Positions 34,113-42,831 are shown, counted from the stretch's first letter. The stretch is 64,000 nt of DNA from Anaerolineales bacterium (GCA_017985935.1 JAGNWT010000002.1:1-64000); one strand, 5' to 3'. A program made the numbers and translations. Notes: generated by a model not told the origin, from the sequence alone.

Positions 34113-35498
34113 CTATTTCCAGAATTGAGGAAGATGCTCCTTGTAGGTTTTTAGATAATTATCCAGAATAAGCCGGGCGGTATCAAGCTCATGGGTGACA
34201 GGGTCAAGCAACAAACACTGTAATGCCTTTTCATAATTTCCTTCAACAGCAGCATCCACGCCCAGTTGCGCAGACATCAACTCACGACGGCACAGCTCAG
34301 CAACAGGCTCAGGCAGCGCGCCCACATGGACCGGATGAATCCCTGAGCCGCTGACCATGACCGGCGTTTCCACAATCGCACCAAGCGGCAGGTTACTGAT
34401 CTGCCCGGTATTCGGCAGGTTAGCCGCGAGGTGATAGTGACTTCCCGCGCACGAAATATTCTCGATCATTTCCAGAGCGCCTTCAGAGTCTGAATCCACC
34501 AAACCCTCGATCGTCAAGCTGTTATTCGCCATATCATTCAGCCGGTCGAGACTGAAATCTCGCAGCCCCGCCATCACATCCCAATCATACAGGCGGATAT
34601 TGAACTTCTCCCACGGCTTGGTGACCGGGTCACTCATCCAGGGCAGGTACTCACAGAGATGGGTATCTCCAGGAACCGGGAACAAGCCAAAGTCACGGAA
34701 GATGCGGCGCGTAAGCGGCTCAAACTTTTCATCCAACTCGAAGAAACGCTGCTTCAGGAGCGGATACAAATCCTCCCCTGTGCGCCGGTCGTGAACAGAC
34801 AATACCCACGTAAAATGATTGGTGCCGGCCGCGCGGATATCGACCAGAGGGACTGTTTGATGAACGACCGCCTGCTGGAGCGGATGCTGAAACACATCGG
34901 CATGCATGCCTTCAAGCCCATCAGGGACCTGGATACCAAGATCCCTGGCAAGCGCAACCCCCACCATGCCATAACCAGCGTATATCTGGTGGCACAGCCC
35001 GACAACTTTTATTTTGCTATATCGATTGACCAGATCACAAATACGCACCATTGGATTGGTAAAGTTGATGAACCAGGCATTGGGACAGGCTTGCTCCATA
35101 TCCCTAAGGATCCCCAATAACGGCATGACGTTGCGTGCCGCGTGGATGAATCCGCCGGGACCGCCGTTTTCAGCATATGGTTGATGCACTCCATATTTCA
35201 AAGTGATCTCGTAATCAGACCTCCACAACTCCTCCCGCGGACCTACTTCAATGGCCGAGACAACAAAGTCTGAGCCACCAAGCGCATCTTTATGACTTGC
35301 GTGAGCAGAAATGGTGAACCCCGCATCCCACTCCCGATTCAATCTATTCGAAAGCCGATGGACAATATCAAGGCTTTGGGCGTTCCTATCCACGAGCGCG
35401 AGATGTGAGCCTCGAAGTTTTTTTGAGCGCATGAGCGCGGACAAGGTGTTCTCTCCAAATGAGGCGCTGCCTGCGCCGATCACTGTGATCTTTGGCAT
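34113..35498 (-). CDS. GH4-family NAD-dependent glycosidase (alpha-galactosidase/alpha-glucosidase type)
   Basis: The second of two nearby ATGs (35498, 461 residues) is preferred because AGGAG lies seven bases upstream of it. GH4 enzymes use NAD+ and a divalent metal to cleave glycosides by an oxidation-elimination route. The N-terminal Rossmann motif 'ITVIGAGSASFG', 'FTNPMVRICDLVNRY', the metal-binding Cys/His in 'VVGLCHQIYAGYG' and 'GTNHFTWVLSV' are visible. The anomer and sugar cannot be fixed from sequence, although nearby galK favours galactosides. It follows the export operon terminator by 44 nt and has its own terminator. Confidence 0.88.
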   Translation of the reverse strand: MPKITVIGAGSASFGENTLSALMRSKKLRGSHLALVDRNAQSLDIVHRLSNRLNREWDAGFTISAHASHKDALGGSDFVVSAIEVGPREELWRSDYEITLKYGVHQPYAENGGPGGFIHAARNVMPLLGILRDMEQACPNAWFINFTNPMVRICDLVNRYSKIKVVGLCHQIYAGYGMVGVALARDLGIQVPDGLEGMHADVFQHPLQQAVVHQTVPLVDIRAAGTNHFTWVLSVHDRRTGEDLYPLLKQRFFELDEKFEPLTRRIFRDFGLFPVPGDTHLCEYLPWMSDPVTKPWEKFNIRLYDWDVMAGLRDFSLDRLNDMANNSLTIEGLVDSDSEGALEMIENISCAGSHYHLAANLPNTGQISNLPLGAIVETPVMVSGSGIHPVHVGALPEPVAELCRRELMSAQLGVDAAVEGNYEKALQCLLLDPVTHELDTARLILDNYLKTYKEHLPQFWK

Positions 35499-35537
35499 GG
35501 TCATTCTCCTTTTATCGACAAGGGATTCGGGGGATTA

Positions 35538-35575
35538 AAAAAATTAGCGTGCTGGATCTCTCCAACACGCTAATT
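35538..35575 (-). terminator. Intrinsic terminator of the export operon
   Basis: ATTAGCGTG / CACGCTAAT (35543-35573) with an inner TGGA/TCCA pairing is followed on the minus strand by TTTTTTTAAT, about 20 nt after the second adaptor gene. Confidence 0.88.
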
Positions 35576-35590
35576 GTAATGCTCGACGTT

Positions 35591-36385
35591 CTATTTCGTT
35601 TGAATTTCCACTTCTGCGCTCATACCCCAGCGCAGTCCTTCGGGCTGCTCTTCCAATTCCACAGTGACAGGGTACACCACATCACCGCCGACAATTCTGG
35701 AAACCGGTGAGATATTGACCACTTTCCCAGAGACCGTGACATCGAGCGATTCGATGTACACGTTCGCACTCTGACCTACTTGCACAGCCGCCACGTCTCT
35801 TTCGCTTAGATCAGAAGTTTCGATCTGCATATGAGCCAGGTCGCCCAGCACAATGACCACCTCCCCCGTTCGCGTGTACTCACCAGGCTGCACTCGAACT
35901 TCGATCACAGTTGCATCGAAAGGAGCTGCAAGAGAGGTTTGGGCAAAGGCGGCTTTGGCGGTTTCCAATTTTGCGAGCACGCCATCCAACTCTGCCTTTG
36001 CCTGATCACGCCGCTCCGGCGGACGATCCTTGCGGGGGATCCAGTATTTATATTCATATTGCGCAGACTCAACAGCAAGCTCAGCAGCAGTGACGGAAAG
36101 CTCAAGGTCGGGAGAGAACAAAGTGACCAGAGTTTGCCCGGCTGTCACCACGTCCCCTTCCTTGACCAGAACTTCCTTCACCGCGCCAGAAATTACAAAG
36201 CTCATGTGCGATTCATGCGAAGGTACAGCCTCGGCGGAAGCCACCACTCCCCCAGAGGAAACCAGGCCGCTTGGAACAGGAGCAGCTGTCGGTGCGGAAG
36301 GAGGCGGAGTTGCGGTTGGCGCGCTGCCGCATGCCGCGATAGTCACGGTCAATGCAAGGAGCACAGTCCAAAAAATTTTCTTCAT
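35591..36385 (-). CDS. Membrane-fusion (HlyD/MacA-like) adaptor lipoprotein
   Basis: The start at 36385 gives 264 residues and a lipoprotein signal peptide 'MKKIFWTVLLALTVTIAAC' with Cys19 as lipidation site. The mature part begins with a Pro/Thr/Ala-rich linker. The adaptor core has a biotinyl-lipoyl half motif ('VKEVLVKEGDVVTAGQTLVTL'), a helical hairpin region (about 110-155) and the second lipoyl half ('APFDATVIEVRVQPGEYTRTGE'), then beta-barrel domains. It follows its paralogue by 10 nt, and the two end almost identically ('QPEGLRWGMSAEVEIQTK' versus 'QPEGLRWGMSADVKIETK'). It probably couples the FtsX-type permeases to an extracytoplasmic partner. Confidence 0.85.
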   Translation of the reverse strand: MKKIFWTVLLALTVTIAACGSAPTATPPPSAPTAAPVPSGLVSSGGVVASAEAVPSHESHMSFVISGAVKEVLVKEGDVVTAGQTLVTLFSPDLELSVTAAELAVESAQYEYKYWIPRKDRPPERRDQAKAELDGVLAKLETAKAAFAQTSLAAPFDATVIEVRVQPGEYTRTGEVVIVLGDLAHMQIETSDLSERDVAAVQVGQSANVYIESLDVTVSGKVVNISPVSRIVGGDVVYPVTVELEEQPEGLRWGMSAEVEIQTK

Positions 36386-36395
36386 GGGAATCTCG

Positions 36396-37184
36396 CTACT
36401 TTGTTTCGATCTTGACATCCGCACTCATGCCCCAGCGTAAACCTTCAGGCTGCGAATCAAATTGGATGGTCACTTTATAAACCACGTCGCCGCCGACGGT
36501 CTCAGATATGCGGGCAATGTCGCTCACTTTGCCGGTGAATTCCTCGTCAAGCGCGTCGATGAAAATTGTGGCGCTCTGACCGACCTGCACCGAGGTAATA
36601 TCCTTTTCGCTGAGATCGGTGGTTTCGATCTGGAAGTTCACAAGGTCGCCCATCACGATCACGATCTGACCGGGGTTGACGACTTCAGCGGGGGAAATAT
36701 CCACGGTCGCGATCATGCCGTCGGTCGGGGCGAGGAGCGTGGCTTGCGCCAGCTGCGCCTTTGCGATCTCCACCGCCGCCATGGCGCGCTCCACATCTGC
36801 ATTGGCCGCGTCGAGTCTTTCCACGGTTGCACCTGAACGCTTGAGATAGGTAACCGTAGTCTGGGCGATGATCACATTCGCTTCGGCTTCCTTCACACGC
36901 GACTCAAGGATCGCGCTGTCTAACGTGACCAGGGTCTGATTCGCGGTTACTGAATCACCTTCGGCAACCTCAACAGTTTTCACCATGCCAAGAGTCGGGA
37001 ATGCCAACTCCACTTTTTGCATGGGGACGACCACCGCAGAAGCGGATGCGCTGCCAGAAGAAGCGGAGGTCTGCGCGGCTTGATCCAGCGAAACGGTGGG
37101 GATGGCCGTGGGGGTGGCAGATGAGCCACAGGCGGTGAGCGCCAAAACCAGGGCGCTGGTCAATATCCAAAATACTTTCTTCAT
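36396..37184 (-). CDS. Membrane-fusion adaptor lipoprotein (paralogue)
   Basis: This 262-residue lipoprotein has the signal peptide 'MKKVFWILTSALVLALTAC' (Cys19) and a Ser/Thr/Ala linker. It has the same core as the following gene: 'VKTVEVAEGDSVTANQTLVTL', a helical hairpin ('ESRVKEAEANVIIAQTTVTY') and 'APTDGMIATVDISPAEVVNPGQ'. It clearly arose by tandem duplication with its neighbour. It follows the ATPase by 98 nt, where a TATACT box and two TTGCACAG direct repeats suggest a second internal promoter. GGAG lies 10 nt before the ATG. Confidence 0.85.
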   Translation of the reverse strand: MKKVFWILTSALVLALTACGSSATPTAIPTVSLDQAAQTSASSGSASASAVVVPMQKVELAFPTLGMVKTVEVAEGDSVTANQTLVTLDSAILESRVKEAEANVIIAQTTVTYLKRSGATVERLDAANADVERAMAAVEIAKAQLAQATLLAPTDGMIATVDISPAEVVNPGQIVIVMGDLVNFQIETTDLSEKDITSVQVGQSATIFIDALDEEFTGKVSDIARISETVGGDVVYKVTIQFDSQPEGLRWGMSADVKIETK

Positions 37185-37234
37185 TATCTACTTATCTCCA
37201 ATACGCCTTGCGAGCGTGTTTTTTATTTATTGAC

Positions 37235-37264
37235 AGTATAACATATTGCACAGGTTTTGCACAG
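37235..37264 (-). promoter_or_regulatory. Possible internal promoter with direct repeats ahead of the adaptor genes
   Basis: On the minus strand TATACT (37235-37240) is preceded by two CTGTGCAA copies with an 11-bp period (TTGCACAG on the plus strand at 37246-37253 and 37257-37264). The gap is 98 nt, much larger than others in the operon. No good -35 element is seen. Confidence 0.3.
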
Positions 37265-37282
37265 ATTTATTCTAGAAACACT

Positions 37283-37963
37283 TTATTTCGAATCCTTGAC
37301 GATCACACCATCTTCAAGAGTGACCACACGTGAAGCGTAATTTATGACACGCGGATCGTGTGTAGCGAAGACAAAGGTCTCCCCTGTTTCTTGATTAAGC
37401 TTCTTCATGATCTCCATCACCTGTTTCCCATTCTCGGTATCGAGATTGGCGGTCGGCTCATCGGCGAGGATGAGTGCAGGTTTGGGTGCCAAAGCACGGG
37501 CAATGGCGATGCGTTGCTGTTGACCGCCAGAGAGTTGATCGGGGCGGTTATTGGCGCGATCGGTTAAATCCACGGCGTTGAGCAGTTCCATCACACGGTC
37601 GCGGCGTTCTTTGGGGGAATGTCCATTCAACAGCAGGGGCATTTCCACATTTTCATAAGCGGTGAGCGTGGGGATCAACGCAAAGAATTGGAAGATAAAC
37701 CCAATATGACCTTTGCGCATGTCGGCGCGTTGATTGCGGTTAAGGGATGTGACTTCCTTGCCATCCACAGTGACCCGTCCGCTGGTAGGCTGGTCGAGGC
37801 AACCGATCATTTGCAAGAGCGTGGTCTTGCCAGAACCAGAAGGCCCCACCAAAGCTGTGAATTCTCCGCTATTAATTGAAAGGCTGACCCCGCGCAACGC
37901 ATGGGTTTCCAACTTCCCAATTTGATATGTACGAGTTACGTTTTCGATCTTTACAACTTCCAT
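37283..37963 (-). CDS. ABC transporter ATPase (LolD/MacB type)
   Basis: This 226-residue ATPase belongs to the MacB/LolD/FtsE group that partners FtsX-type permeases. Walker A is 'GPSGSGKT' (40-47), the Q-loop is at '[18 protein letters not shown]', the signature '[15 protein letters not shown]', Walker B '[13 protein letters not shown]' and the H-loop 'FATHDP'. All are intact. It lies between permease genes (30 nt upstream) and adaptor genes (98 nt downstream). Confidence 0.92.
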   Translation of the reverse strand: MEVVKIENVTRTYQIGKLETHALRGVSLSINSGEFTALVGPSGSGKTTLLQMIGCLDQPTSGRVTVDGKEVTSLNRNQRADMRKGHIGFIFQFFALIPTLTAYENVEMPLLLNGHSPKERRDRVMELLNAVDLTDRANNRPDQLSGGQQQRIAIARALAPKPALILADEPTANLDTENGKQVMEIMKKLNQETGETFVFATHDPRVINYASRVVTLEDGVIVKDSK

Positions 37964-37993
37964 GATATTTCTCCTTGCGGACTCTCTCCGCTT

Positions 37994-39214
37994 TTATTTT
38001 TCTGCACGCAATGCCTGAACAGGCTCTAATCGAGATGCCATCACCGCCGGGTATAAGCCGGAAAGGATGGTGGCAATGAAGGTCATGACGGTGACATTGA
38101 CTGTGTTATCCACTGTCAATTGGGCGCGGATGGTATCTGAGACCAACATGCCGCTCAGCCCCATGTTGCCGACGAAAAAGCCATTGATATTGAAGAGATA
38201 GACGGCAAACACGCCCAATGCCAATCCCATCACGATGCCGCCAATTGCCAGCATGAACGACTCCGCCAGGAATAATGCCAAAATGCGCCCGCCGCGCATG
38301 CCAATGGCAGAGAGGATGCCGATCTCGCGTGTTCGTTCGTAGACGGACATGATGAGGGTATTGACAATCACCGAAGCCGTGATGGCAAGAATGATGAGAT
38401 AGAAGAACGAGATATAGCTTTGTGCCATAGTCTCGAACTCCACGAACAGCTTGTTCAGGTCACGCCATGTGAGCACTTCCAAGCTCGATGAAGATTTCAA
38501 TGCCGCCACAACCTGATCGGTATCAGCAGTGTCATTGAGAAGCACGAAGATCGTGCTGGCATGACCTTCTGTTTGTGTGATCGCCTGTGCCTTCGCCAAA
38601 GGCAGGAAGACCGTGCCACTATCAAAGCCATAGGTATCGGTAGTGTAAATACCACGGATGGTAAAGACCTGTTCCTGAACATTGCCATCGGCTGTGTTGA
38701 CCGAGAGGCTGACCTTATCGCCCACTTTCAGGTGTAACTTCTCTGCCGCCGGTCGACCGATCAATAAACCTTCACGGTCATCAGCATTGAGAAATTCTCC
38801 GCTGATGATCCCATTGCGATACGGGTCATTCGCCACAGACTGTGGGTCGATGCCGTAGATCTGCACGCCCGTCGATTCATCCCCCGTGGAGAGGAATCCG
38901 CTCGCGAACAAACGCGGGGTGGCGGCTTTTACCTGCTCCAATGCGCTGATCTGGCTGGCAATCTCATCCGGGTTCGCTACGAGGTCTTCCCACTTAAGAC
39001 TCGATTTGTTCGCATCGTAGGATGCGGCTCGAATTTGAATATGTCCGCTCTGCAGGTTAATGGCAGACTCAACGGCACTGCCCATTTCACCTTGAATGAC
39101 AGATGACATTAACATCAACAACGCAAGCCCGATCGCGACAGCCAATGCAGAGAAGAAATTCCTGCGGCGATTGCGACCCAGGTCACGAAAAGCCATTTTA
39201 AAAATCTGTATCAT
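37994..39214 (-). CDS. FtsX/MacB-type ABC permease
   Basis: This 406-residue protein has the MacB/LolC topology: an N-terminal span ('RNFFSALAVAIGLALLMLMS'), a large extracytoplasmic domain (about 45-270) and three C-terminal spans with the FtsX motif 'YERTREIGILSAIGMRGGRI'. It ends with 'ASRLEPVQALRAEK', as usual for this family. It is a paralogue of the preceding gene, 8 nt apart, so the functional transporter is probably a heterodimer. Confidence 0.88.
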   Translation of the reverse strand: MIQIFKMAFRDLGRNRRRNFFSALAVAIGLALLMLMSSVIQGEMGSAVESAINLQSGHIQIRAASYDANKSSLKWEDLVANPDEIASQISALEQVKAATPRLFASGFLSTGDESTGVQIYGIDPQSVANDPYRNGIISGEFLNADDREGLLIGRPAAEKLHLKVGDKVSLSVNTADGNVQEQVFTIRGIYTTDTYGFDSGTVFLPLAKAQAITQTEGHASTIFVLLNDTADTDQVVAALKSSSSLEVLTWRDLNKLFVEFETMAQSYISFFYLIILAITASVIVNTLIMSVYERTREIGILSAIGMRGGRILALFLAESFMLAIGGIVMGLALGVFAVYLFNINGFFVGNMGLSGMLVSDTIRAQLTVDNTVNVTVMTFIATILSGLYPAVMASRLEPVQALRAEK

Positions 39215-39222
39215 GATGCACC

Positions 39223-40449
39223 TTATACAAAATGCAGAGCTTCAGCCGGTTCGCGTCGTCCGGCCTCGATGGCAGGGATAACCGATGCCAGCGCCGAGAT
39301 GACCGCGACCATGGATGCCCGCATGAGCAACTTTTCAACACCCCAGGTGGGGTAAACCTTGTCTTTGATCAGTGCCATATAACTGGCAGCTTGTGTCAGG
39401 GAACCAAAGTCCATGCCAACTTTCATCAGGTATCCGTTGAGCGCCAATCCCAGAGCAATGCCTACTGCAACCCCGACCAGACCGATCATGGTGCCCTCAA
39501 GGATGAATAACAGCGCGATCTGATTGGCTTTGAGTCCCATTGCGCCCAGCACGCCGATCTCGCGCGTCCGTTCGTAGACTGCCATCAGCAATAGGTTGAG
39601 AATGCCCACGCCCGCAATCGCAATGATGATGACGCTAAAGACATTCATCACACCGCCTTTGGAGTCGATCGCATTCGCAAGGTCGGGGTAATTTGCCTGG
39701 AATGATTCGATCTCATAGCCCGGCAGGCTGGCTTGCAAACTCTTGATGACTTCATCTTCCTGCCCCAAATGCTCGAGGAAGATCGCCACTTCTGTAGGAG
39801 CGGTCAGATCGTAGAGAGTTTGTGCTTCGGCTAATGAGATATACACCGTCTGCTTTTCAATGTCTGCCATGCCAAGGTCGTAGATGCCGACAATGGTCAT
39901 TGTGCGTTGACGCATTTCTTTGTTTTGGGAACGTCCAACCATGGTGATGCGATCCCCCACCGTAACATCCATGGCATCGGCGAGTCCCTTGCCGATCAAG
40001 ACATTGTCAACATCGTCACTCACAAGGTTACGTCCCGCAGTGACATATTGACCGATGAGATTAACCTGCACTTCTTTCTCTGGCTCAATGCCTGTAATGA
40101 CAACCGCAAAGGCACCTTCACGATTCGTCACCAAACCGCCGGTATTGATGCGTTGAGTCGCAGCAAGGACATTTGGGTTCGCTTCGGCGGCGTTGACCAC
40201 TGCCTGCGCATCGGTCAACGGTAGCAGCGGAGTGGAACCCACTTCAGCCCGATACCCTTCCGCATGGACTTGGATGTTGCCTCCCAAGACCTTCACCGCA
40301 TTGCCATAGATCGCATCGGTGAAACCGTTCATCAACCCGTCGTAGAACATCATTAAGGACAGGCTCATCGACATGGCAAGCACAATGATCACCGTACGGC
40401 GTTTGTGCCTCCAAATGTTACGCCATGCCAGGCGTAGATATAGATTCAT
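39223..40449 (-). CDS. FtsX/MacB-type ABC permease (paralogue)
   Basis: This 408-residue permease has the same plan: first span 'RRTVIIVLAMSMSLSLMMF', a large periplasm-type domain and three C-terminal spans containing 'YERTREIGVLGAMGLKANQI', ending 'EAGRREPAEALHFV'. It is the first structural gene after the TetR regulator (40 nt gap). In these systems, permease movement is coupled mechanically to the adaptor outside the membrane; the cargo is unknown. Confidence 0.88.
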   Translation of the reverse strand: MNLYLRLAWRNIWRHKRRTVIIVLAMSMSLSLMMFYDGLMNGFTDAIYGNAVKVLGGNIQVHAEGYRAEVGSTPLLPLTDAQAVVNAAEANPNVLAATQRINTGGLVTNREGAFAVVITGIEPEKEVQVNLIGQYVTAGRNLVSDDVDNVLIGKGLADAMDVTVGDRITMVGRSQNKEMRQRTMTIVGIYDLGMADIEKQTVYISLAEAQTLYDLTAPTEVAIFLEHLGQEDEVIKSLQASLPGYEIESFQANYPDLANAIDSKGGVMNVFSVIIIAIAGVGILNLLLMAVYERTREIGVLGAMGLKANQIALLFILEGTMIGLVGVAVGIALGLALNGYLMKVGMDFGSLTQAASYMALIKDKVYPTWGVEKLLMRASMVAVISALASVIPAIEAGRREPAEALHFV

Positions 40450-40489
40450 TTGAAATTCCTTTCCATATACAAACTAAAAAGACATCAAC

Positions 40490-41182
40490 CTAAGAAGAAG
40501 GAGATATCCATTCTCTCAAGATATCCATTGTTCCTGTCCAAAGAGAACCGGCGGGCGCGCCGAGAATACGCTCCAAGCTCTCGTAGTAGGAACCTACCAC
40601 CAATTCAAGTTTCTCCAAAGCATCAGGCGGCGGGTGATCTGCCAGCAGCAGTCCAACAATATTGCCTTCCAATCCGCGGGAAAGACCCAGCATCGTATCT
40701 GCGAACTGCTCGGGGTAACGCGTCGAAAACGTCCCTTCTTCAATTCCCTGATGGATAATCCCCGCAAGTTTTGGGGAAAAATGCTTCATAAAAGCCGCTT
40801 CTTGCTTATGACGAATTAAAGCATTTGAATCGTCATACCAGATGCGCATGAGGTTAAGTATGAAAGGTTTTTGATCTATTTTCCAACGGCTCCCAGCATC
40901 GAAATACTGCTTCATTTTTTCAACCGCCGACAGGTCCGCCGCCTCAAGGATCGGAGACATCACCTGATCCGCTTCTTCCAACATCTGCTCCACCAGCCCA
41001 TCCAACAGGGATTGCTTCGAATCGAAATAGTGATAGAACGCGCCTTTTGAGATCTTCAACGAATCCAGAATATCCTGAATGGACATGGCTTCGTACCCTT
41101 TGGTGTAAACCAGTTTACGAACCACATCCAAAATCTCTTTGCGCTTGGCAGCGTAATCTTCTTCTTTGACAATTCTAGGCAT
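40490..41182 (-). CDS. TetR-family transcriptional regulator
   Basis: The start at 41182 (230 residues) has GAGGTG upstream; the longer frame would cross the operator. The N-terminal helix-turn-helix ('YEAMSIQDILDSLKISKGAF' then 'YHYFDSKQSLLDGLVEQM', about 29-66) is a clear TetR DNA-binding domain; the rest (about 70-230) is a ligand-binding helical domain. It is the first gene of the efflux operon. A perfect 21-bp palindrome lies 13 bp upstream of its start codon, so autorepression lifted by a transported or sensed ligand is the likely mode. Confidence 0.92.
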   Translation of the reverse strand: MPRIVKEEDYAAKRKEILDVVRKLVYTKGYEAMSIQDILDSLKISKGAFYHYFDSKQSLLDGLVEQMLEEADQVMSPILEAADLSAVEKMKQYFDAGSRWKIDQKPFILNLMRIWYDDSNALIRHKQEAAFMKHFSPKLAGIIHQGIEEGTFSTRYPEQFADTMLGLSRGLEGNIVGLLLADHPPPDALEKLELVVGSYYESLERILGAPAGSLWTGTMDILREWISPSS

Positions 41183-41194
41183 AACACCTCTTTT

Positions 41195-41215
41195 ATAAAC
41201 CGACCGTCGGTTTAT
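41195..41215. promoter_or_regulatory. Perfect 21-bp palindrome, probable TetR operator
   Basis: The arms ATAAACCGAC and GTCGGTTTAT are separated by one C. The site is 11 bp downstream of the -10 box and 13 bp upstream of the TetR start codon, so a bound dimer would block transcription initiation or early elongation. Confidence 0.85.
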
Positions 41216-41226
41216 TTTCAATTCAG

Positions 41227-41255
41227 ATTATATGTCCGACAAAGTTCTCTGTCAA
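41227..41255 (-). promoter_or_regulatory. Consensus promoter of the TetR/ABC export operon
   Basis: TTGACA (41250-41255 on the minus strand), a 17-bp spacer and TATAAT (41227-41232) match the sigma-70-type consensus perfectly. Such a strong promoter makes sense only if it is repressed, here presumably by the operator just downstream. Confidence 0.88.
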
Positions 41256-41375
41256 TAGGTTGTGGCAAATTAAACGTTCTCCCCCAGCCGAAGCCTGATT
41301 CATTTTCAACCGGCATTTCATCACCTTCAAAAAGACCGGTTTATTAACAAGTCTGCTATCAGATTGCAAACAAGA

Positions 41376-41381
41376 TATAAT
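41376..41381 (+). promoter_or_regulatory. -10 box of the DUF3597 gene
   Basis: TATAAT lies 38 nt before the ATG at 41419; no convincing -35 element is present at the expected spacing. Confidence 0.35.
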
Positions 41382-41418
41382 GCGCCTCTCAAACATAAAC
41401 CAACAAGGAGTAAACATC

Positions 41419-41943
41419 ATGGGATTCTTTAGCAAAATACTTGAAAAACTTGGACTCAAAAAAGATGAGGCCGCCAAGCCAGTCGCAGCTTCCGCTGCCA
41501 CAACCGCCGCCCCCACCAAACCCGCCGCAACCGCAGCAGCCAAACCGGCCGGCATTGCATCCGCTGGCGCAAGCACAGCGAAGCCTGCCATCAAGCGCGA
41601 GAAGGATGAAGTGGAAGCGGTCAACGACAACGCCAAGGGTTCTCCCCGTGTTGCCGAAGCGGCCGCTCCCGCGGTGCAAGCCATCTCTGAAGTGGATGTG
41701 GTCAAGCAGTTGGAAAAACTTGCCGAAGGCTCAGGGCTCAACTGGAAGGTCTCCATTGTTGACTTGCTCAAGATCCTTGGCATCGACAGCAGCCGCGAGG
41801 CTCGCAACGAACTGGCCACCGAGCTTGGCTGCCCCGAAGATCTGATGAAAGACTCGGCCAAGATGAACGTTTGGCTGCACAAGGAAGTCCTCAGGCAGAT
41901 CGCAGCGAACGGCGGAAATATTCCGCAAGCATTGCTCGACTAA
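41419..41943 (+). CDS. DUF3597-domain protein
   Basis: The start at 41419 (174 residues) has AAGGAG eight bases upstream. The N-terminal 'MGFFSKILEKLGLKK' amphipathic helix is followed by an Ala/Pro/Lys-rich disordered linker (about 16-75). The C-terminal globular part (about 95-174, 'VVKQLEKLAEGSGLNWKVSI', 'LLKILGIDSSREARNELATE') is the DUF3597 domain. The fold is small and helical and its role is unknown. The linker resembles those of proteins tethered near the membrane or in large assemblies. It ends at a perfect hairpin terminator. Confidence 0.8.
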   Translation: MGFFSKILEKLGLKKDEAAKPVAASAATTAAPTKPAATAAAKPAGIASAGASTAKPAIKREKDEVEAVNDNAKGSPRVAEAAAPAVQAISEVDVVKQLEKLAEGSGLNWKVSIVDLLKILGIDSSREARNELATELGCPEDLMKDSAKMNVWLHKEVLRQIAANGGNIPQALLD

Positions 41944-41960
41944 AAAAAGATTTTTACAAA

Positions 41961-42000
41961 ACAAAATCGGCGGACTGTAACAGTCCGCCGATTAATTATT
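41961..42000. terminator. Bidirectional intrinsic terminator
   Basis: A perfect 13-bp stem (AATCGGCGGACTG / CAGTCCGCCGATT) closes on a TAA loop, with AATTATT on one side and, on the other strand, TTTTGTTTTG. Confidence 0.85.
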
Positions 42001-42021
42001 TAAGCCCACTCGAGCACTGGA

Positions 42022-42831
42022 TCAAGAAAGATCCTGCCGGATCAGAGAAGGGGGATTGTTCATCCCCAGCCTCGCAAGTACCAGCGCAACAAGCAGCCCC
42101 GCACGCCAAAAAGCCACCGCAGCCATGCCATGCGCCAGAACCGCAAACAATGGCGGGGTCTCATTCGTGTAATAGACCCAGCATTCACGGGTGGTTCCCC
42201 ACAGCTCAAGGAAGTATCCCAACCCCGCCCCCGCAAGGAAAGTCAACAAGGTAAAGCGATGATCGGTGGGAGTGAATATCAACAGCACACAAAGCAGAGT
42301 GGCGAGCCATGTGTAGGATTTGTTAAATGTCGGAGAAACAAAGATCAACATAAGGGTTAAGAAAGACCCGAAGAGGATCCAGTACAAAACCTTTGTCATG
42401 GACGAAAGCAGGGGCGACCGCCTCTTTCCCATCAACCAGTTGAGTGACCGGGCAATTCGATCGATCGAAAGGGATGCGATCGGCCAGGCAGGTATGATCC
42501 ACAAGGGCGGGCGTTCGGCGGTGTAGTAATGCCAGAGATTGGTCTGCGTCCCCCAACTTTCGATAGCCAGCCCGCCGCAGATCCCGACAAAAACGATCAA
42601 CAGATCGGTCTTGAGATTGGCACGCGCCACGATGGTAACGGACATGAAAAGAAACACGCCCAGCAGCAGCCAATCCATATACAGCCACCACGGACCGTTC
42701 CAATCTACAAAGGCAAGATACTCTTCGGCAAGCGGCCACCAGATGTAAACAATGAGAAAGATGGTGACAAAGAAGCCGCCAAGCAAAATGGAAGAGTCAC
42801 GGGTCCAAAATCTATTTTCTTTATTTTCCAT
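42022..42831 (-). CDS. Polytopic membrane protein with an internal duplication
   Basis: This 269-residue protein has about seven hydrophobic segments. Two copies of one motif with identical spacing are visible: E91-x-W-G-T-x4-W-x-Y-Y-T-x-E-x-P-P-L110 and E209-x-W-G-T-x4-W-x-Y-Y-T-x-E-x-P-P-L228, each followed by a hydrophobic segment. The protein therefore seems built of two tandem halves. I do not recognise the family. Charged and aromatic residues at membrane edges could form a symmetrical active or transport site. Confidence 0.6.
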   Translation of the reverse strand: MENKENRFWTRDSSILLGGFFVTIFLIVYIWWPLAEEYLAFVDWNGPWWLYMDWLLLGVFLFMSVTIVARANLKTDLLIVFVGICGGLAIESWGTQTNLWHYYTAERPPLWIIPAWPIASLSIDRIARSLNWLMGKRRSPLLSSMTKVLYWILFGSFLTLMLIFVSPTFNKSYTWLATLLCVLLIFTPTDHRFTLLTFLAGAGLGYFLELWGTTRECWVYYTNETPPLFAVLAHGMAAVAFWRAGLLVALVLARLGMNNPPSLIRQDLS

